A stretch of 64,000 bases of DNA from Streptomyces phaeolivaceus (GTDB taxonomy: Bacteria; Actinomycetota; Actinomycetes; Streptomycetales; Streptomycetaceae). Position numbers and translations under genes: made by a program. Position 1 is the stretch's first letter; each line of letters begins with the position of its first letter. This document shows positions 33,886-42,129 of this stretch, piece by piece. The notes beneath the pieces were generated by a model, which searched no databases, was not told the origin of the DNA, and saw nothing but the letters and a program-made list of their open reading frames with translations. The stretch is from positions 6,200,001 through 6,264,000 of the forward strand of contig NZ_CP045096.1 of the NCBI RefSeq assembly GCF_009184865.1, written 5' to 3'.

Positions 33886-34464
33886 CGACCCGGCGCCGGC
33901 CGTCGGCAGGTCCGTCGGGAGCCCGGACGGCAGCGATCCCTCGGCCTTCTGGAACGTCTCCTCGCCGACGCCGCCCTCCCAGGTGATCGTGAGGGACTTG
34001 GCGCTGACCTTGTCCACCATGCCCTCGGTGCGGTCGTCGCTGCCGTCCTGGCACTTGAGGGCGATCATCTGCATGTTCGCCGCGTCGGAGACCTTGCCGC
34101 TGCACACCGAGGTGCCCACGAAGACGGCGACCTCGGCCCCGTTGACGAACAGGGCGACCGGCTTGCCACCGGTCGTGGCCAGCCAGTTGCCCTGCAGTTC
34201 GGTCTCGGCGCCGGAGGAGTCCCCGGAGCCGCCGCCGTCCGCGCTGTCCGACGGCGCGGCCGACGAGTCCTTCGTCGCGGAGTCGCCGTCTCCGCCGTCA
34301 CCGCTGCACCCGGTCAGCATGAGCGCGGCCGTGAGCCCGGCCACCCCGGCCGCGACGCGTATGCGCCGGCGCACGGAGAACGCCCCGCCCACGGCCTTCG
34401 TCGGCACCGCCGCAGTCTCCGTCATCGACGTGCTCGCCGTAGTCGCCGTAGTCGCCGTAGTCAC
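33883..34464 (-). CDS. Putative lipoprotein
   Basis: The 193-residue protein has a long N-region (VTTATTATTAS, from a 9-bp repeat), then a signal segment with lipobox (VAGLTAALMLTGCSGDG), an Asp/Ser/Gly linker and a small beta domain (ELQGNWLATTGGKPVALFVN with CSGKVSDAANMQMIALKC). Two cysteines in that domain could pair. The GTG at 34464 has GGGAGA upstream; an internal ATG at 34425 lacks one. I do not recognise the family. It follows the DUF4232 lipoprotein locus only loosely. Confidence 0.75.
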   Translation of the reverse strand: MTTATTATTASTSMTETAAVPTKAVGGAFSVRRRIRVAAGVAGLTAALMLTGCSGDGGDGDSATKDSSAAPSDSADGGGSGDSSGAETELQGNWLATTGGKPVALFVNGAEVAVFVGTSVCSGKVSDAANMQMIALKCQDGSDDRTEGMVDKVSAKSLTITWEGGVGEETFQKAEGSLPSGLPTDLPTAGAGS

Positions 34465-34575
34465 TGGAGGTCTCCCAAAGCTGTGGCCGGATCAGGTCGC
34501 CGCGGCGACAGCGGCAAGCTACCAGCCACGGCCCTGCGGAAGACGGCCGGGAACTGTGAGAACCCCGAGGACAAC

Positions 34576-34620
34576 GGGGACGAGGGGGGGACGAGGGGGG
34601 GACGAGGGGGGACGACGGGG
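34576..34620 (+). other. G-rich tract with G-quadruplex potential
   Basis: Five runs of four to seven G are separated by ACGA or ACGAC (for example GGGGACGAGGGGGGGACGAG). This fits a G-quadruplex pattern with short loops. It lies on the + strand just downstream of the minus-strand S14 gene. Confidence 0.6.
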
Positions 34621-34642
34621 AAGCCCCACCCCGGTCCACCCC

Positions 34643-34948
34643 CTACCAGGACGACTTGCGCACCCCCGGCAGGAACCCCGCGTGCGCCTGCTCCCGCAGA
34701 CTCACCCGGGACAGCCCGAACGTCCGGAAGTACCCCCGGGGCCGCCCGTCCACCTGGTCCCGGTTGCGGACCCGGGTCGCGCTGGCGTCGCGCGGCTGGG
34801 CGCGCAACTCCCGCTCGGCGGCCTCGCGTTCGGCCTCCGTCGCGGACGGCCGCCGGATGATCTCCTTCAGCTCGGCCCGCCGCTCGGCGTACCGCGCGAC
34901 GATCACCCGCCGCCTCTCGTTCTTCGCGATCTTGCTCTTCTTCGCCAT
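34643..34948 (-). CDS. rpsN: 30S ribosomal protein S14, zinc-independent form
   Basis: The 101-residue protein starts [20 protein letters not shown] and ends [20 protein letters not shown]. It lacks the CxxC-CxxC zinc ribbon of short S14 and is the longer C-minus type. It overlaps L28 by one base (TGATG). In Streptomyces this gene belongs to the zinc-starvation set, allowing zinc-free S14 to replace the zinc form. The Zur-box candidate at 35218 controls the pair. Confidence 0.95.
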   Translation of the reverse strand: MAKKSKIAKNERRRVIVARYAERRAELKEIIRRPSATEAEREAAERELRAQPRDASATRVRNRDQVDGRPRGYFRTFGLSRVSLREQAHAGFLPGVRKSSW

Positions 34949-35184
34949 CAGACCCGCACCCCCCGGGCGCGGATCCGCGCGACCGCGGCCTCGACGCCGA
35001 TGACGTCCACGGTCTTGATCCCCTTCGTGCTCAGCCGGAGCCGCACATGGCGGTTCTCGGCGGCCAGCCAGTAGCGCTTGGACTGGATGTTCGGGTCGAA
35101 GCGCCGGGACGTGCGCCGGTGGGAGTGCGAGATGCGGTTGCCGAAGCCGGGCCGGGCGCCGGTCAGCATGCAGTGGGCGGACAA
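34948..35184 (-). CDS. rpmB: 50S ribosomal protein L28, zinc-independent form
   Basis: The 78-residue protein reads [20 protein letters not shown] onward to [14 protein letters not shown] ends ([13 protein letters not shown]). The paired CxxC motifs of the zinc form are absent. The start is a TTG at 35184 with GAGAGG upstream; no in-frame ATG precedes it. First gene of a divergent operon driven from the Zur-box region. Confidence 0.93.
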   Translation of the reverse strand: MSAHCMLTGARPGFGNRISHSHRRTSRRFDPNIQSKRYWLAAENRHVRLRLSTKGIKTVDVIGVEAAVARIRARGVRV

Positions 35185-35217
35185 GGTGATGCACCTCTCT
35201 CGATCTGGTGATGCAAA

Positions 35218-35232
35218 TGGAAGTCGTTTTCA
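35218..35232. promoter_or_regulatory. Zur-box candidate
   Basis: TGGAAGTCGTTTTCA lies between the divergent ribosomal operons and fits the Streptomyces Zur consensus approximately (TGNNAANNNNTTNCA-like inverted form). Zinc-loaded Zur would repress both sides. Confidence 0.65.
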
Positions 35233-35245
35233 GTAAGGTATCAGC

Positions 35246-35410
35246 ATGGCACGCAACGAACTCCGCCCGGTCGTCAAACTCCGGTCCACGGCCGGCACCG
35301 GTTACACCTACGTCACCCGCAAGAACCGCCGGAACGACCCGGACCGGCTGACGCTGCGCAAGTTCGACCCGAGGGTCGGCCGCCACGTCGACTTCCGAGA
35401 GGAGCGCTGA
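35246..35410 (+). CDS. rpmG: 50S ribosomal protein L33, zinc-independent form
   Basis: The 54-residue protein reads [20 protein letters not shown], then [20 protein letters not shown]. It lacks the four zinc-binding cysteines. It starts 14 bp past the Zur box and leads the operon L33-L31-COG0523-S18. Confidence 0.95.
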   Translation: MARNELRPVVKLRSTAGTGYTYVTRKNRRNDPDRLTLRKFDPRVGRHVDFREER

Positions 35411-35415
35411 CCGCG

Positions 35416-35739
35416 ATGAAGAAGGACATCCACCCGTCGTACGGCCCCGTCGTCTTCCGGGACCGCGCCGCGAACCACACCTTCCTCACCCGCTCGACGA
35501 TGACGAGCGAGATGGCGAACGGGAAGACGATCGAGTGGGAGGACGGCAACACCTACCCCGTGGTCGACGTCGAGATCTCGAACGTCAGCCACCCCTTCTA
35601 CACCGGCACCGCCCGCGTCCTGGACACGGCGGGCCGCGTCGAGAAGTTCGAGAAGCGGTACGGCGCCAAGAGCGCCGGAGCGGCCGGAGCGGCCCGGCCG
35701 ACCGAAGCGACCGCATCGACCGGAAAGAAGCGGGGCTGA
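35416..35739 (+). CDS. rpmE2: 50S ribosomal protein L31 type B
   Basis: The 107-residue protein starts [20 protein letters not shown] and lacks the L31 type A zinc cysteines. It contains [20 protein letters not shown] and [20 protein letters not shown]. It is 5 bp from L33 and carries an Ala/Thr-rich tail. The protein replaces zinc L31 during zinc limitation. Confidence 0.95.
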   Translation: MKKDIHPSYGPVVFRDRAANHTFLTRSTMTSEMANGKTIEWEDGNTYPVVDVEISNVSHPFYTGTARVLDTAGRVEKFEKRYGAKSAGAAGAARPTEATASTGKKRG

Positions 35740-35744
35740 CCGAC

Positions 35745-36983
35745 GTGACCCAGCTGTCTGTCGCGATCGTCGGCGGGCTGCACGCCGACGCCCGGCGGGC
35801 CGCCGTCGAGGCGCTGCTCGCCGGGGTCCCGGGCAGCGTCGCGCTGCACCACGACCTCTCCACCGCCGTCGACGGTCCGGACGCCAAGGTCGTCCGGACC
35901 GTCCGGGACGCCGCGGGGCTCATCTCCACCGGTGAGACCCCGCTCGTCAACGACTGCGCCTGCTGCGCCCTGCGCGAGGACCTCGTCCCCGAACTGGAGC
36001 GCTTCGCCGACGCGGGCCTGACCCGCCTCGCCGTCGTCGAACTCTGGGACTCGGTCGAACCGAAGGCGATGGCCGAGGTGGTCGCCGCGAGCGGCCTCCG
36101 CCTCACCTCGGTGATCACGGCCGTCGACCCGGCCCTCCTCCTGCCCTGCCTCGGCAACGGCGACGACCTCGCCGACCGCGGCCTCGCCGCCGCCTCCACC
36201 GACCAGCGCACGGTCGCCGACACCTTCGCCCGCCAACTCGAATACGCCCCGATCCTGGCCGTACTCGACTCGGCGGAGGCGGACGACGAGGACCGAGCCC
36301 TGTTGGCCCAACTCCACCCGACGGCCCAGCGGGTGCCCATCGAGAGCCAGGGGGCGCCCCCAGTTCCTGAGGGGCGCGGGGAACTGCGCGACCAGCCACG
36401 ACGCACCCGCACTCCGCAACGCACCACCACCTCCATGGCGCATCCCGGTTCTCTGCTCACGGCAGCGTTCGCCGGCTTCGACGTGGAAGCCGCCGCGGCA
36501 GCCCAGCACCCGGCGTCCGCCCTCCTCCCCACCGACGCCGACGAACACGGCGTCACCACCCTCGTCTGGCACCGCCACCGCCCCTTCCACCCGGAACGCC
36601 TCTACGCCGCCCTCGAAGACCTCTGCTGTGCGGCGGCCCGCAGCCGCGGCAGGTTCTGGCTGGCCGAGCGTCCCGACACCCTGCTGCACTGGGACGCGGC
36701 CGGCGGCGCCCTGTGCGTGGAGTCGGTCGGCCCCTGGCTCGCCTCGCTCCCGGACGCCGCCTGGGACCTGGTCCCCCCGGTCCGCCGGGCCGCCGCCGCC
36801 CTCGACTGGCACCCGGAGCACGGCGACCGCTGCCAGCACCTCGTCTTCACCTCCCCGGGCCTGGACCGCGACGGACTCGAACGGCTCCTGGAGTCCTGCC
36901 TGCTCACCGACGCCGAGTACGCCGCCGGACGCGCCGCCTGGGAACGGCTGCCGCGCCCCTTCGACACCTTCCTGGAGGTCTGA
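35745..36983 (+). CDS. COG0523/CobW-type GTPase of the zinc-starvation cluster
   Basis: The 412-residue protein has the family CxCC motif in NDCACCALREDLVPEL and a CobW C-terminal domain (RFWLAERPDTLLHWDAAGG, WDLVPPVRRAAAALDW). The N-terminal loop reads IVGGLHADARRAA, so the usual GKT Walker A is degenerate and GTPase activity is doubtful. Start GTG at 35745. A dispersed repeat has entered the region between the two domains, read as PEGRGELRDQPRRTRT. The family delivers zinc to client enzymes when zinc is scarce; location among C-minus ribosomal genes supports that role. Confidence 0.88.
   Translation: MTQLSVAIVGGLHADARRAAVEALLAGVPGSVALHHDLSTAVDGPDAKVVRTVRDAAGLISTGETPLVNDCACCALREDLVPELERFADAGLTRLAVVELWDSVEPKAMAEVVAASGLRLTSVITAVDPALLLPCLGNGDDLADRGLAAASTDQRTVADTFARQLEYAPILAVLDSAEADDEDRALLAQLHPTAQRVPIESQGAPPVPEGRGELRDQPRRTRTPQRTTTSMAHPGSLLTAAFAGFDVEAAAAAQHPASALLPTDADEHGVTTLVWHRHRPFHPERLYAALEDLCCAAARSRGRFWLAERPDTLLHWDAAGGALCVESVGPWLASLPDAAWDLVPPVRRAAAALDWHPEHGDRCQHLVFTSPGLDRDGLERLLESCLLTDAEYAAGRAAWERLPRPFDTFLEV
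36353..36425. repeat. Dispersed repeat copy inside the COG0523 gene
   Basis: CAGTTCCTGA precedes GGGCGCGGGGAACTGCGCGA and then CCAGCCACGACGCACCCGCA. This is a compact copy of the dispersed element, with the two palindrome arms almost joined. The reading frame continues through it, adding about 25 residues. Confidence 0.85.
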
Positions 36984-36989
36984 ACCGCC

Positions 36990-37223
36990 ATGCCCCGCAA
37001 GCCGGAGCGCAAGCCCGCCAAGTCCCGCCCCAACCCGCTGGACCAGGCGAAGATCACCTACATCGACTACAAGGACACCGACCTGCTGCGCCGGTTCATC
37101 TCCGACCGGGGCAAGATCCGCAGCCGCCGCGTCACCCGGGTCACCGCCCGGCAGCAGCGGCAGCTCGCCCGCGCCGTCAAGAACGCCCGCGAGATGGCCC
37201 TCCTGCCCTACGCCACCCGCTGA
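36990..37223 (+). CDS. rpsR: 30S ribosomal protein S18, second copy
   Basis: The 77-residue protein starts [20 protein letters not shown] and contains [20 protein letters not shown] and [20 protein letters not shown]. It lacks cysteines. It closes the zinc-starvation operon, 6 bp after the COG0523 gene, and is followed by a strong hairpin. Confidence 0.95.
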   Translation: MPRKPERKPAKSRPNPLDQAKITYIDYKDTDLLRRFISDRGKIRSRRVTRVTARQQRQLARAVKNAREMALLPYATR

Positions 37224-37233
37224 CACCCCCCAC

Positions 37234-37277
37234 CCGGCCCCGGGGAGGCTCCACCGCCCCCCGGGGCCGGTCGTTTT
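37234..37277 (+). terminator. Terminator of the zinc-starvation operon
   Basis: CCGGCCCCGGGG pairs with CCCCGGGGCCGG across a short loop, followed by TCGTTTTCC. Stem of 12 GC pairs with a short T-run. Confidence 0.85.
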
Positions 37278-37481
37278 CCGCCATTCCGCGCACACCGGAC
37301 TCCCGGCCCTGAACCACCCGGATCCCCACCCCGTACGGAGAGACAGGGGCCCCGGACGGAACAGGATCGGCCTGTCGTACGTCTCACCGGTGCTGTAACC
37401 ACGGCGATACCCCGCGTGCACGTGCATCCGCTCATGCATCAGCACATGAACAAAGCTATGATCCGGGGCAGTTGACTACTG

Positions 37482-37544
37482 CATCACTGGCATCACTGGC
37501 ATCACTGGCATCACTGGCATCACTGGCATCACTGGCATCACTGG
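37482..37544. repeat. Seven exact copies of CATCACTGG
   Basis: A perfect 9-bp tandem array begins 6 bp after TTGACT, a possible -35, and ends about 57 bp before the DUF397 start. Copy-number change would alter promoter spacing or leader length. Confidence 0.9.
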
Positions 37545-37601
37545 CCACACCAGTGCCCATGCGCACCAAGCGCATCACTGCACCACCCCGGGGAGCGACC
37601 T

Positions 37602-37868
37602 GTGGACCACGACGTGTACGGCGTGGATGACGTGTACAACGGCATGGCCGCGACGGAGCTGACCCGGCTCCACGCGGTGGCCTGGCAGAAGAGCCGGCAC
37701 AGCAACTCGCAGGGCAACTGCGTGGAGTTCGCCCGGCTGCCCGGCGGTGAGGTGGCGGTGCGCAACTCCCGCTTCCCGGACGGTCCGGCGCTCGTCTACA
37801 CCCGCGCCGAGATCGAGGCGATGCTCCTGGGCGTCAAGGACGGCGAGTTCGACCATCTGGTCGGATGA
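37602..37868 (+). CDS. DUF397 protein
   Basis: The 88-residue acidic protein has the DUF397 core VAWQKSRHSNSQGNCVEFAR, then LPGGEVAVRNSRFPDGPALV and YTRAEIEAML. Start GTG at 37602 with GGGGAG upstream. DUF397 genes in Streptomyces accompany XRE-DUF5753 regulators (WhiJ-like sets), here two genes away. They modulate development or antibiotic production in studied cases; the role here is inferred by family. Confidence 0.9.
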   Translation: MDHDVYGVDDVYNGMAATELTRLHAVAWQKSRHSNSQGNCVEFARLPGGEVAVRNSRFPDGPALVYTRAEIEAMLLGVKDGEFDHLVG

Positions 37869-37928
37869 CACCCGCCAACCCCCGCCCGGCGGCGGGGAGT
37901 CGGTGGGCCTGATGATGTGACACGCGTA

Positions 37929-37958
37929 GAACCGCGGCGCCGAAAAGCGCCGCGGTTC
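37929..37958. terminator. Bidirectional terminator
   Basis: GAACCGCGGCGC and its exact reverse complement flank the loop CGAAAA. The perfect 12-bp stem sits between the convergent DUF397 and ATP-binding genes. Confidence 0.88.
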
Positions 37959-37959
37959 A

Positions 37960-38475
37960 TCAGTGGGCGGACGACAGGCCCGGTCCCGCGGGCACCTGGA
38001 ACAGTGCCCACACCACCTTGCCGCTGAGCGAGCCGCCCAGCGGATGCCAGCCCCAGCTGTCCGTGAACGAGTCGACCAGGAACAGCCCGCGCCCGGACTC
38101 CGCCGAGAAGTCCTCGGAGCCGCCGGCGACCGGACTGTCGTGACTGGGGTCGCGCACCGCGCACACCAGCCGCTCGGTCCAGCGCATCAAGTGCAGCCGT
38201 ACCGGCGGGTCCTGGGCCGGGCGGAGCCCGTTCGAGGTGGGCAGGCCGTGCCGCAGGGCGTTGGTGACGAGTTCCGAGACCACGAGACAGACGTCGTCGA
38301 AGCGGTCCGCCAGCTGCCACTGGTCGAGCGTGCCTCGGGTGAACTGCCGCGCCTCGCGCACCGCTTCGTAGCGGGGTGGCAGCGCGCAGGACGCGGAGTC
38401 GGACACGGTCGCGGGATCAAGTGGCGGAAGTCCCTGCCGTAAGGGTTCGAGCATGGTCGATCCATTCGTCCCCAT
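37960..38475 (-). CDS. ATP-binding regulatory protein (RsbW/anti-sigma-type HATPase)
   Basis: The 171-residue protein carries a GHKL fold: CLVVSELVTNALRHGLP (N box) and SGRGLFLVDSFTDSWGW (G box). It matches stand-alone HATPase proteins abundant in Streptomyces. The ATG at 38475 has GGGAG upstream. It forms a trio with DUF397 and XRE-DUF5753 genes, the WhiJ/AbaA-like arrangement. Kinase activity on an anti-sigma partner is possible but not shown by the sequence. Confidence 0.88.
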   Translation of the reverse strand: MGTNGSTMLEPLRQGLPPLDPATVSDSASCALPPRYEAVREARQFTRGTLDQWQLADRFDDVCLVVSELVTNALRHGLPTSNGLRPAQDPPVRLHLMRWTERLVCAVRDPSHDSPVAGGSEDFSAESGRGLFLVDSFTDSWGWHPLGGSLSGKVVWALFQVPAGPGLSSAH

Positions 38476-38762
38476 GCGAGGCACTCCCGAGAGTTCGCGG
38501 TCGTTGCGATGCAGCGGTGGCGCGGGACCATGGTTTCTGATGCGTACAGCAGATGCAAGGGCAGATGCACGTGCACGCGCCCGAAATGGACCTCCCCATA
38601 CCGCTTGCTCAACATTTCTTCTCTCGCCCCGCACCGGGTACTCCCTCGCCTCATACGTCTCAGATGTTGAAGACTTTCCATTTCTGTAACCGGGCGAGTG
38701 CGGATCGGAGTGGTTTAGTGGCAGACTGCGGCCCTTGAAGAAGTCGGGGAGGCTGGACGAAC

Positions 38763-39626
38763 GTGGGCGCCGGTGAATCGAGTGGGTCGGTGGTGAGGCG
38801 GATGCTGCTGGGCTCGCATCTCAGGCGGCTGCGCGAGTCGCAGGGGATCACCCGTGAGAAGGCCGGGTACTCGATCCGCTCCTCGGAGTCGAAGATCAGT
38901 CGGATGGAACTCGGCCGGGTCAGCTTCAAGACCCGTGACGTGGAGGACCTGTTGACCCTCTACGGCGTCACCGGCGACACCGAGCGCACCTCGCTGCTCT
39001 CCCTGGCCAAGGAGGCCAATGTCGCCGGCTGGTGGCACAGCTACTCGGACGTGCTGCCGAGCTGGTTCCCCACCTATGTCGGCCTCGAAGCGGCGGCCCA
39101 TCTCATCCGCAGCTACGAAGTCCAGTTCGTGCACGGCCTGTTGCAGACCGAGGCGTACGCCCACGCGGTGGTCTCCCGGGGCATGAAGGGCGCGAGCGAG
39201 GCCGAGATCGACAAGCGGGTGGCGCTGCGCATGGAGCGCCAGAAGTATCTGGTGGCCGAGAGCGCCCCGGAGTTCCACTGCGTCCTCGACGAGGCCGCGC
39301 TGCGCCGGCCGTACGGCGACCGTGAGGTGATGCGCGGTCAGCTCCAGCATCTGATCGAGATCTCGGAGCGCCCGAACGTCCGGCTCCAGGTCATGCCGTT
39401 CAGCTTCGGCGGCCACTCCGGCGAGAGCGGCGCCTTCACGGTGCTGAGCTTCGCCGAGTCCGACCTCACCGACGTCGTCTATCTCGAACAGCTCACCAGC
39501 GCGCTCTATCTGGACAAGCGCGAGGACATCGCCCAGTACGAGCGGGCGATCCGGCAGCTCCAGGACGACAGCCCGTCCCCGTCCGAGAGCCGCGACCTGT
39601 TGCGGGGCCTGCTCCAGCTCTCCTGA
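38763..39626 (+). CDS. XRE-family regulator with DUF5753 domain (WhiJ-like)
   Basis: The 287-residue protein has an N-terminal XRE HTH (LGSHLRRLRESQGITREKAG, SESKISRMELG) and a C-terminal DUF5753 domain (EVQFVHGLLQTEAYAHAVVS, LDEAALRRPYG, LQVMPFSFGGH). Start GTG with GGGGAGG upstream. It is divergent from the ATP-binding gene across 287 bp. WhiJ-type regulators repress development until countered by their DUF397 partner. Confidence 0.92.
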   Translation: MGAGESSGSVVRRMLLGSHLRRLRESQGITREKAGYSIRSSESKISRMELGRVSFKTRDVEDLLTLYGVTGDTERTSLLSLAKEANVAGWWHSYSDVLPSWFPTYVGLEAAAHLIRSYEVQFVHGLLQTEAYAHAVVSRGMKGASEAEIDKRVALRMERQKYLVAESAPEFHCVLDEAALRRPYGDREVMRGQLQHLIEISERPNVRLQVMPFSFGGHSGESGAFTVLSFAESDLTDVVYLEQLTSALYLDKREDIAQYERAIRQLQDDSPSPSESRDLLRGLLQLS

Positions 39627-39709
39627 CGCTCACCGGCTTCCCTGAGAGTCTTCACAGAGTCTCCCGAGTCGCTCTCCAACTCCCTTTACCCACCAGTACG
39701 ATGACGAGT

Positions 39710-39723
39710 GATCAATCTTGATC
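39710..39723. promoter_or_regulatory. Inverted repeat upstream of aldehyde dehydrogenase
   Basis: GATCAATCTTGATC has perfect 6-bp arms around TC, 24 bp before the start. It is a candidate repressor site; the regulator is unknown. Confidence 0.45.
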
Positions 39724-39746
39724 GACGCCGACTGATTGAGGATCAC

Positions 39747-41216
39747 ATGTCGTCCAACTCGTCCTACTTCACCGACCTGGCCCAGCAGTACATCGGCGGC
39801 GAGTGGCGCCCGGGCTCGGGCTCCTGGGACATCATCGACTTCAACCCGTACGACGACGCGAAGCTCGCGTCGATCACCATCGCCACGGTCGATGAGGTGG
39901 ACGAGGCCTACAAGGCCGCGCAGACGGCCCAGAAGGCATGGGCCGAGGTCAACGCCTACGCGCGGCGCGCGGTCTTCGAGAAGGCCCTCAAGGTCATCGA
40001 GGAGCGCGAGCAGGAGATCACCGAGGTGATCATCGCCGAGCTGGGCGGCACGCACCTGAAGGCCGGGTTCGAACTGCACCTCGCCAAGGAGTTCCTGCGC
40101 GAATCGATTCAGCTCGCGCTGCGCCCCGAGGGCCGGATCCTCCCGTCGCCGACCGACGGCAAGGAGAACCGCCTCTACCGCGTACCGGTCGGTGTCGTGG
40201 GCGTCATCAGCCCCTTCAACTTCCCCTTCCTGCTCTCCCTCAAGTCGGTCGCCCCGGCCCTCGCCCTCGGCAACGGCGTGGTGCTGAAGCCGCACCAGAA
40301 CACCCCGATCGCCGGTGGCACCCTGGTCGCGAAGATCTTCGAGGAGGCCGGCCTGCCCGGCGGGCTGCTGAACGTCGTCGTCACCGACATCGCCGAGATC
40401 GGCGACGCCTTCATCGCGCACCCCATCCCCAAGCTGATCTCCTTCACCGGCTCCGACAAGGTCGGCCGCCATGTCGCCACCGTCGCCGCCTCGACCTTCA
40501 AGCGCACCATCCTCGAACTGGGCGGCAACAGCGCCCTCGTGGTCCTGGACGACGCGGACATCGACTACGCCGTCGACGCGGCCGTCTTCTCCCGCTACGT
40601 CCACCAGGGCCAGGTCTGCATGGCCGCCAACCGTGTGCTGGTGGACCGCTCGATCCAGGCCGAGTTCACCGAGAAGTTCGTCGCCAAGGTGAAGTCCCTG
40701 AAGGTCGGCGACCCGAGCGACCCGCAGACGGTCATCGGTCCGGTCATCAACTCCTCCCAGGCGGACTCCCTCAAGGCCGTCGTCGAGCAGGCCCTCGCCG
40801 AGGGCGCCACCGCGCTCGTGCACGGCACCACGACCGACAACCTGGTCTCGCCGTCCGTCCTCACCGACGTCCCCGCCGGCTCCGCCCTCCTCCGGCAGGA
40901 GGTCTTCGGTCCCGTCGCCTTCCTCATCCCCTTCGACGGCGAGGAGGAGGCCGTCCGCCTCGTCAACGACACCCCGTACGGCCTCAGCGGCGCCGTGCAC
41001 ACGGGCGACATCGAGCGGGGCGTCGCGTTCGCCAAGCAGATCGACACCGGCATGTTCCACGTCAACGACGGCACGGTCCACGACGAGCCGCTCGTCCCCT
41101 TCGGCGGCGAGAAGCACTCCGGCATCGGCCGCCTCAACGGCGAGACCACGGTGGACGCCTTCACCACCCAGAAGTGGATCTCGGTCCAGCACGGGCGGAG
41201 CTTCTTCCCGTTCTAG
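39747..41216 (+). CDS. Aldehyde dehydrogenase family protein
   Basis: The 489-residue enzyme has the ALDH catalytic glutamate in ILELGGNSALVV and nucleophile cysteine in QGQVCMAANRVLVD. The NAD-binding segment reads GVVGVISPFNFPFLLSLKSV and FTGSDKVGRHV. It resembles benzaldehyde/vanillin-type dehydrogenases, but substrate choice cannot be read here. The ATG at 39747 follows GAGGAT; an earlier in-frame start at 39708 would cross the inverted repeat. It should oxidise aldehydes to acids with NAD(P)+ in the cytosol. Confidence 0.92.
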   Translation: MSSNSSYFTDLAQQYIGGEWRPGSGSWDIIDFNPYDDAKLASITIATVDEVDEAYKAAQTAQKAWAEVNAYARRAVFEKALKVIEEREQEITEVIIAELGGTHLKAGFELHLAKEFLRESIQLALRPEGRILPSPTDGKENRLYRVPVGVVGVISPFNFPFLLSLKSVAPALALGNGVVLKPHQNTPIAGGTLVAKIFEEAGLPGGLLNVVVTDIAEIGDAFIAHPIPKLISFTGSDKVGRHVATVAASTFKRTILELGGNSALVVLDDADIDYAVDAAVFSRYVHQGQVCMAANRVLVDRSIQAEFTEKFVAKVKSLKVGDPSDPQTVIGPVINSSQADSLKAVVEQALAEGATALVHGTTTDNLVSPSVLTDVPAGSALLRQEVFGPVAFLIPFDGEEEAVRLVNDTPYGLSGAVHTGDIERGVAFAKQIDTGMFHVNDGTVHDEPLVPFGGEKHSGIGRLNGETTVDAFTTQKWISVQHGRSFFPF

Positions 41217-41556
41217 GGCCGCCGGGCGCGTCGTAGCTCGGGGGTGGGGGTTATTTGGCGGGTGCGGGTGCGGGTGCGGGTGCGGGTGCGGGTGCGTCGT
41301 GGTTGCTCGCGCAGTTCCCCGCGCCCCTGAAAAAGCGGGGCTGCGCCCCTGCTCTTTCGGCCCGAAAGGGCCGTAGGCCCTTAAGGGGCGCGGGGAACTG
41401 CGCGAGAAGCCCCACCGGACCCGCACCCGCCAACGAACCCCCACCCCCGAGCCACGAGGCACTCTTGCGGACAGAACCTGACCGCAAGGGCCAGTAGCTT
41501 CGTCGGTGTCAGAGGGACTCGCCCGGAGCCCCCGACCCGACGAGAGGCAGCCGGCC
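41217..41556. other. Intergenic region dominated by a dispersed repeat
   Basis: The 340-bp gap contains a GGGTGC hexamer array (41260-41296) and a full copy of the palindromic element. Only the last 100 bp is left for the DinB promoter. Confidence 0.75.
41260..41430. repeat. Full-length palindromic dispersed repeat, copy 2
   Basis: Left arm TCGCGCAGTTCCCCGCGCCC at 41307-41326 and right arm GGGCGCGGGGAACTGCGCGA at 41386-41405 are exact reverse complements. Inner hairpins and flanking CCCCACCGGACCCGCACCC match copy 1. The outer left arm is replaced by about six GGGTGC hexamers. Confidence 0.88.
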
Positions 41557-42105
41557 ATGGTCATGCACGTGCGCGCGGAGGACACCGTCGACGAGCGCGG
41601 AGCGCTCCTCGCCTTCCTGGCGGAGCAGCGCGGCGGTCTGCGCCGTTCGGTGCTCGGCCTCACCGACGAGCAGGCGTCGGGCAAGCCCAGCGCCAGTGAC
41701 CTCTCCCTCGCCGGACTCGTCAAGCACGTGGCCGAGACCGAGCAGTGGTGGGTGGCCATGGCCAAGGGCGAGGAACCGGCCGTACGCCGGGACCCGTCGA
41801 ACTGGCACGAGTGTTTCGTCCTGGTCGGCGACGAGACCGTGGAGTCCCAGCTCGCGTACTGGGAGAAGGTCGCCGCCGAGACGGAGGCCTTCCTCCGCAC
41901 GGCGCCCAGCCTCGACGACACCTTCGGGCTGCCGGACATGCCGTGGTTCCCCCCGAACGAGCGGGTCTCCCTGCGCTGGCTGGGCCTCCACCTCATCCGC
42001 GAGACCGCCCGGCACGCGGGCCACGCCGACGTCATCCGCGAGTCCCTGGACGGCGCCACCGCCTTCGAACTGGTGGCCAAGGAGCAGGGCACGAGCGGGG
42101 GCTGA
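41557..42105 (+). CDS. DinB-family protein
   Basis: The 182-residue four-helix protein has likely metal ligands in GLVKHVAETEQWW and LIRETARHAGHADVIRE, the DinB/DUF664 pattern. In actinobacteria this family often uses mycothiol in transferase reactions. The ATG at 41557 gives MVMHVRAEDT. The substrate is unknown; it is 24 bp upstream of the PadR gene and may share its transcript. Confidence 0.88.
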   Translation: MVMHVRAEDTVDERGALLAFLAEQRGGLRRSVLGLTDEQASGKPSASDLSLAGLVKHVAETEQWWVAMAKGEEPAVRRDPSNWHECFVLVGDETVESQLAYWEKVAAETEAFLRTAPSLDDTFGLPDMPWFPPNERVSLRWLGLHLIRETARHAGHADVIRESLDGATAFELVAKEQGTSGG

Positions 42106-42129
42106 CGTCAAGGGTCCTACGCTGGCCCC

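Larger units (their letters stand above)
37224..37601. other. Intergenic region with terminator and 9-bp repeats
   Basis: This 378-bp gap has the S18 terminator at 37234-37277 and a 9-bp minisatellite at 37482-37544 in the DUF397 promoter region. The middle part shows no gene. Confidence 0.7.

Noticed and set aside
37482..37544. CRISPR-like array
   Set aside because: The units are contiguous 9-mers without spacers.
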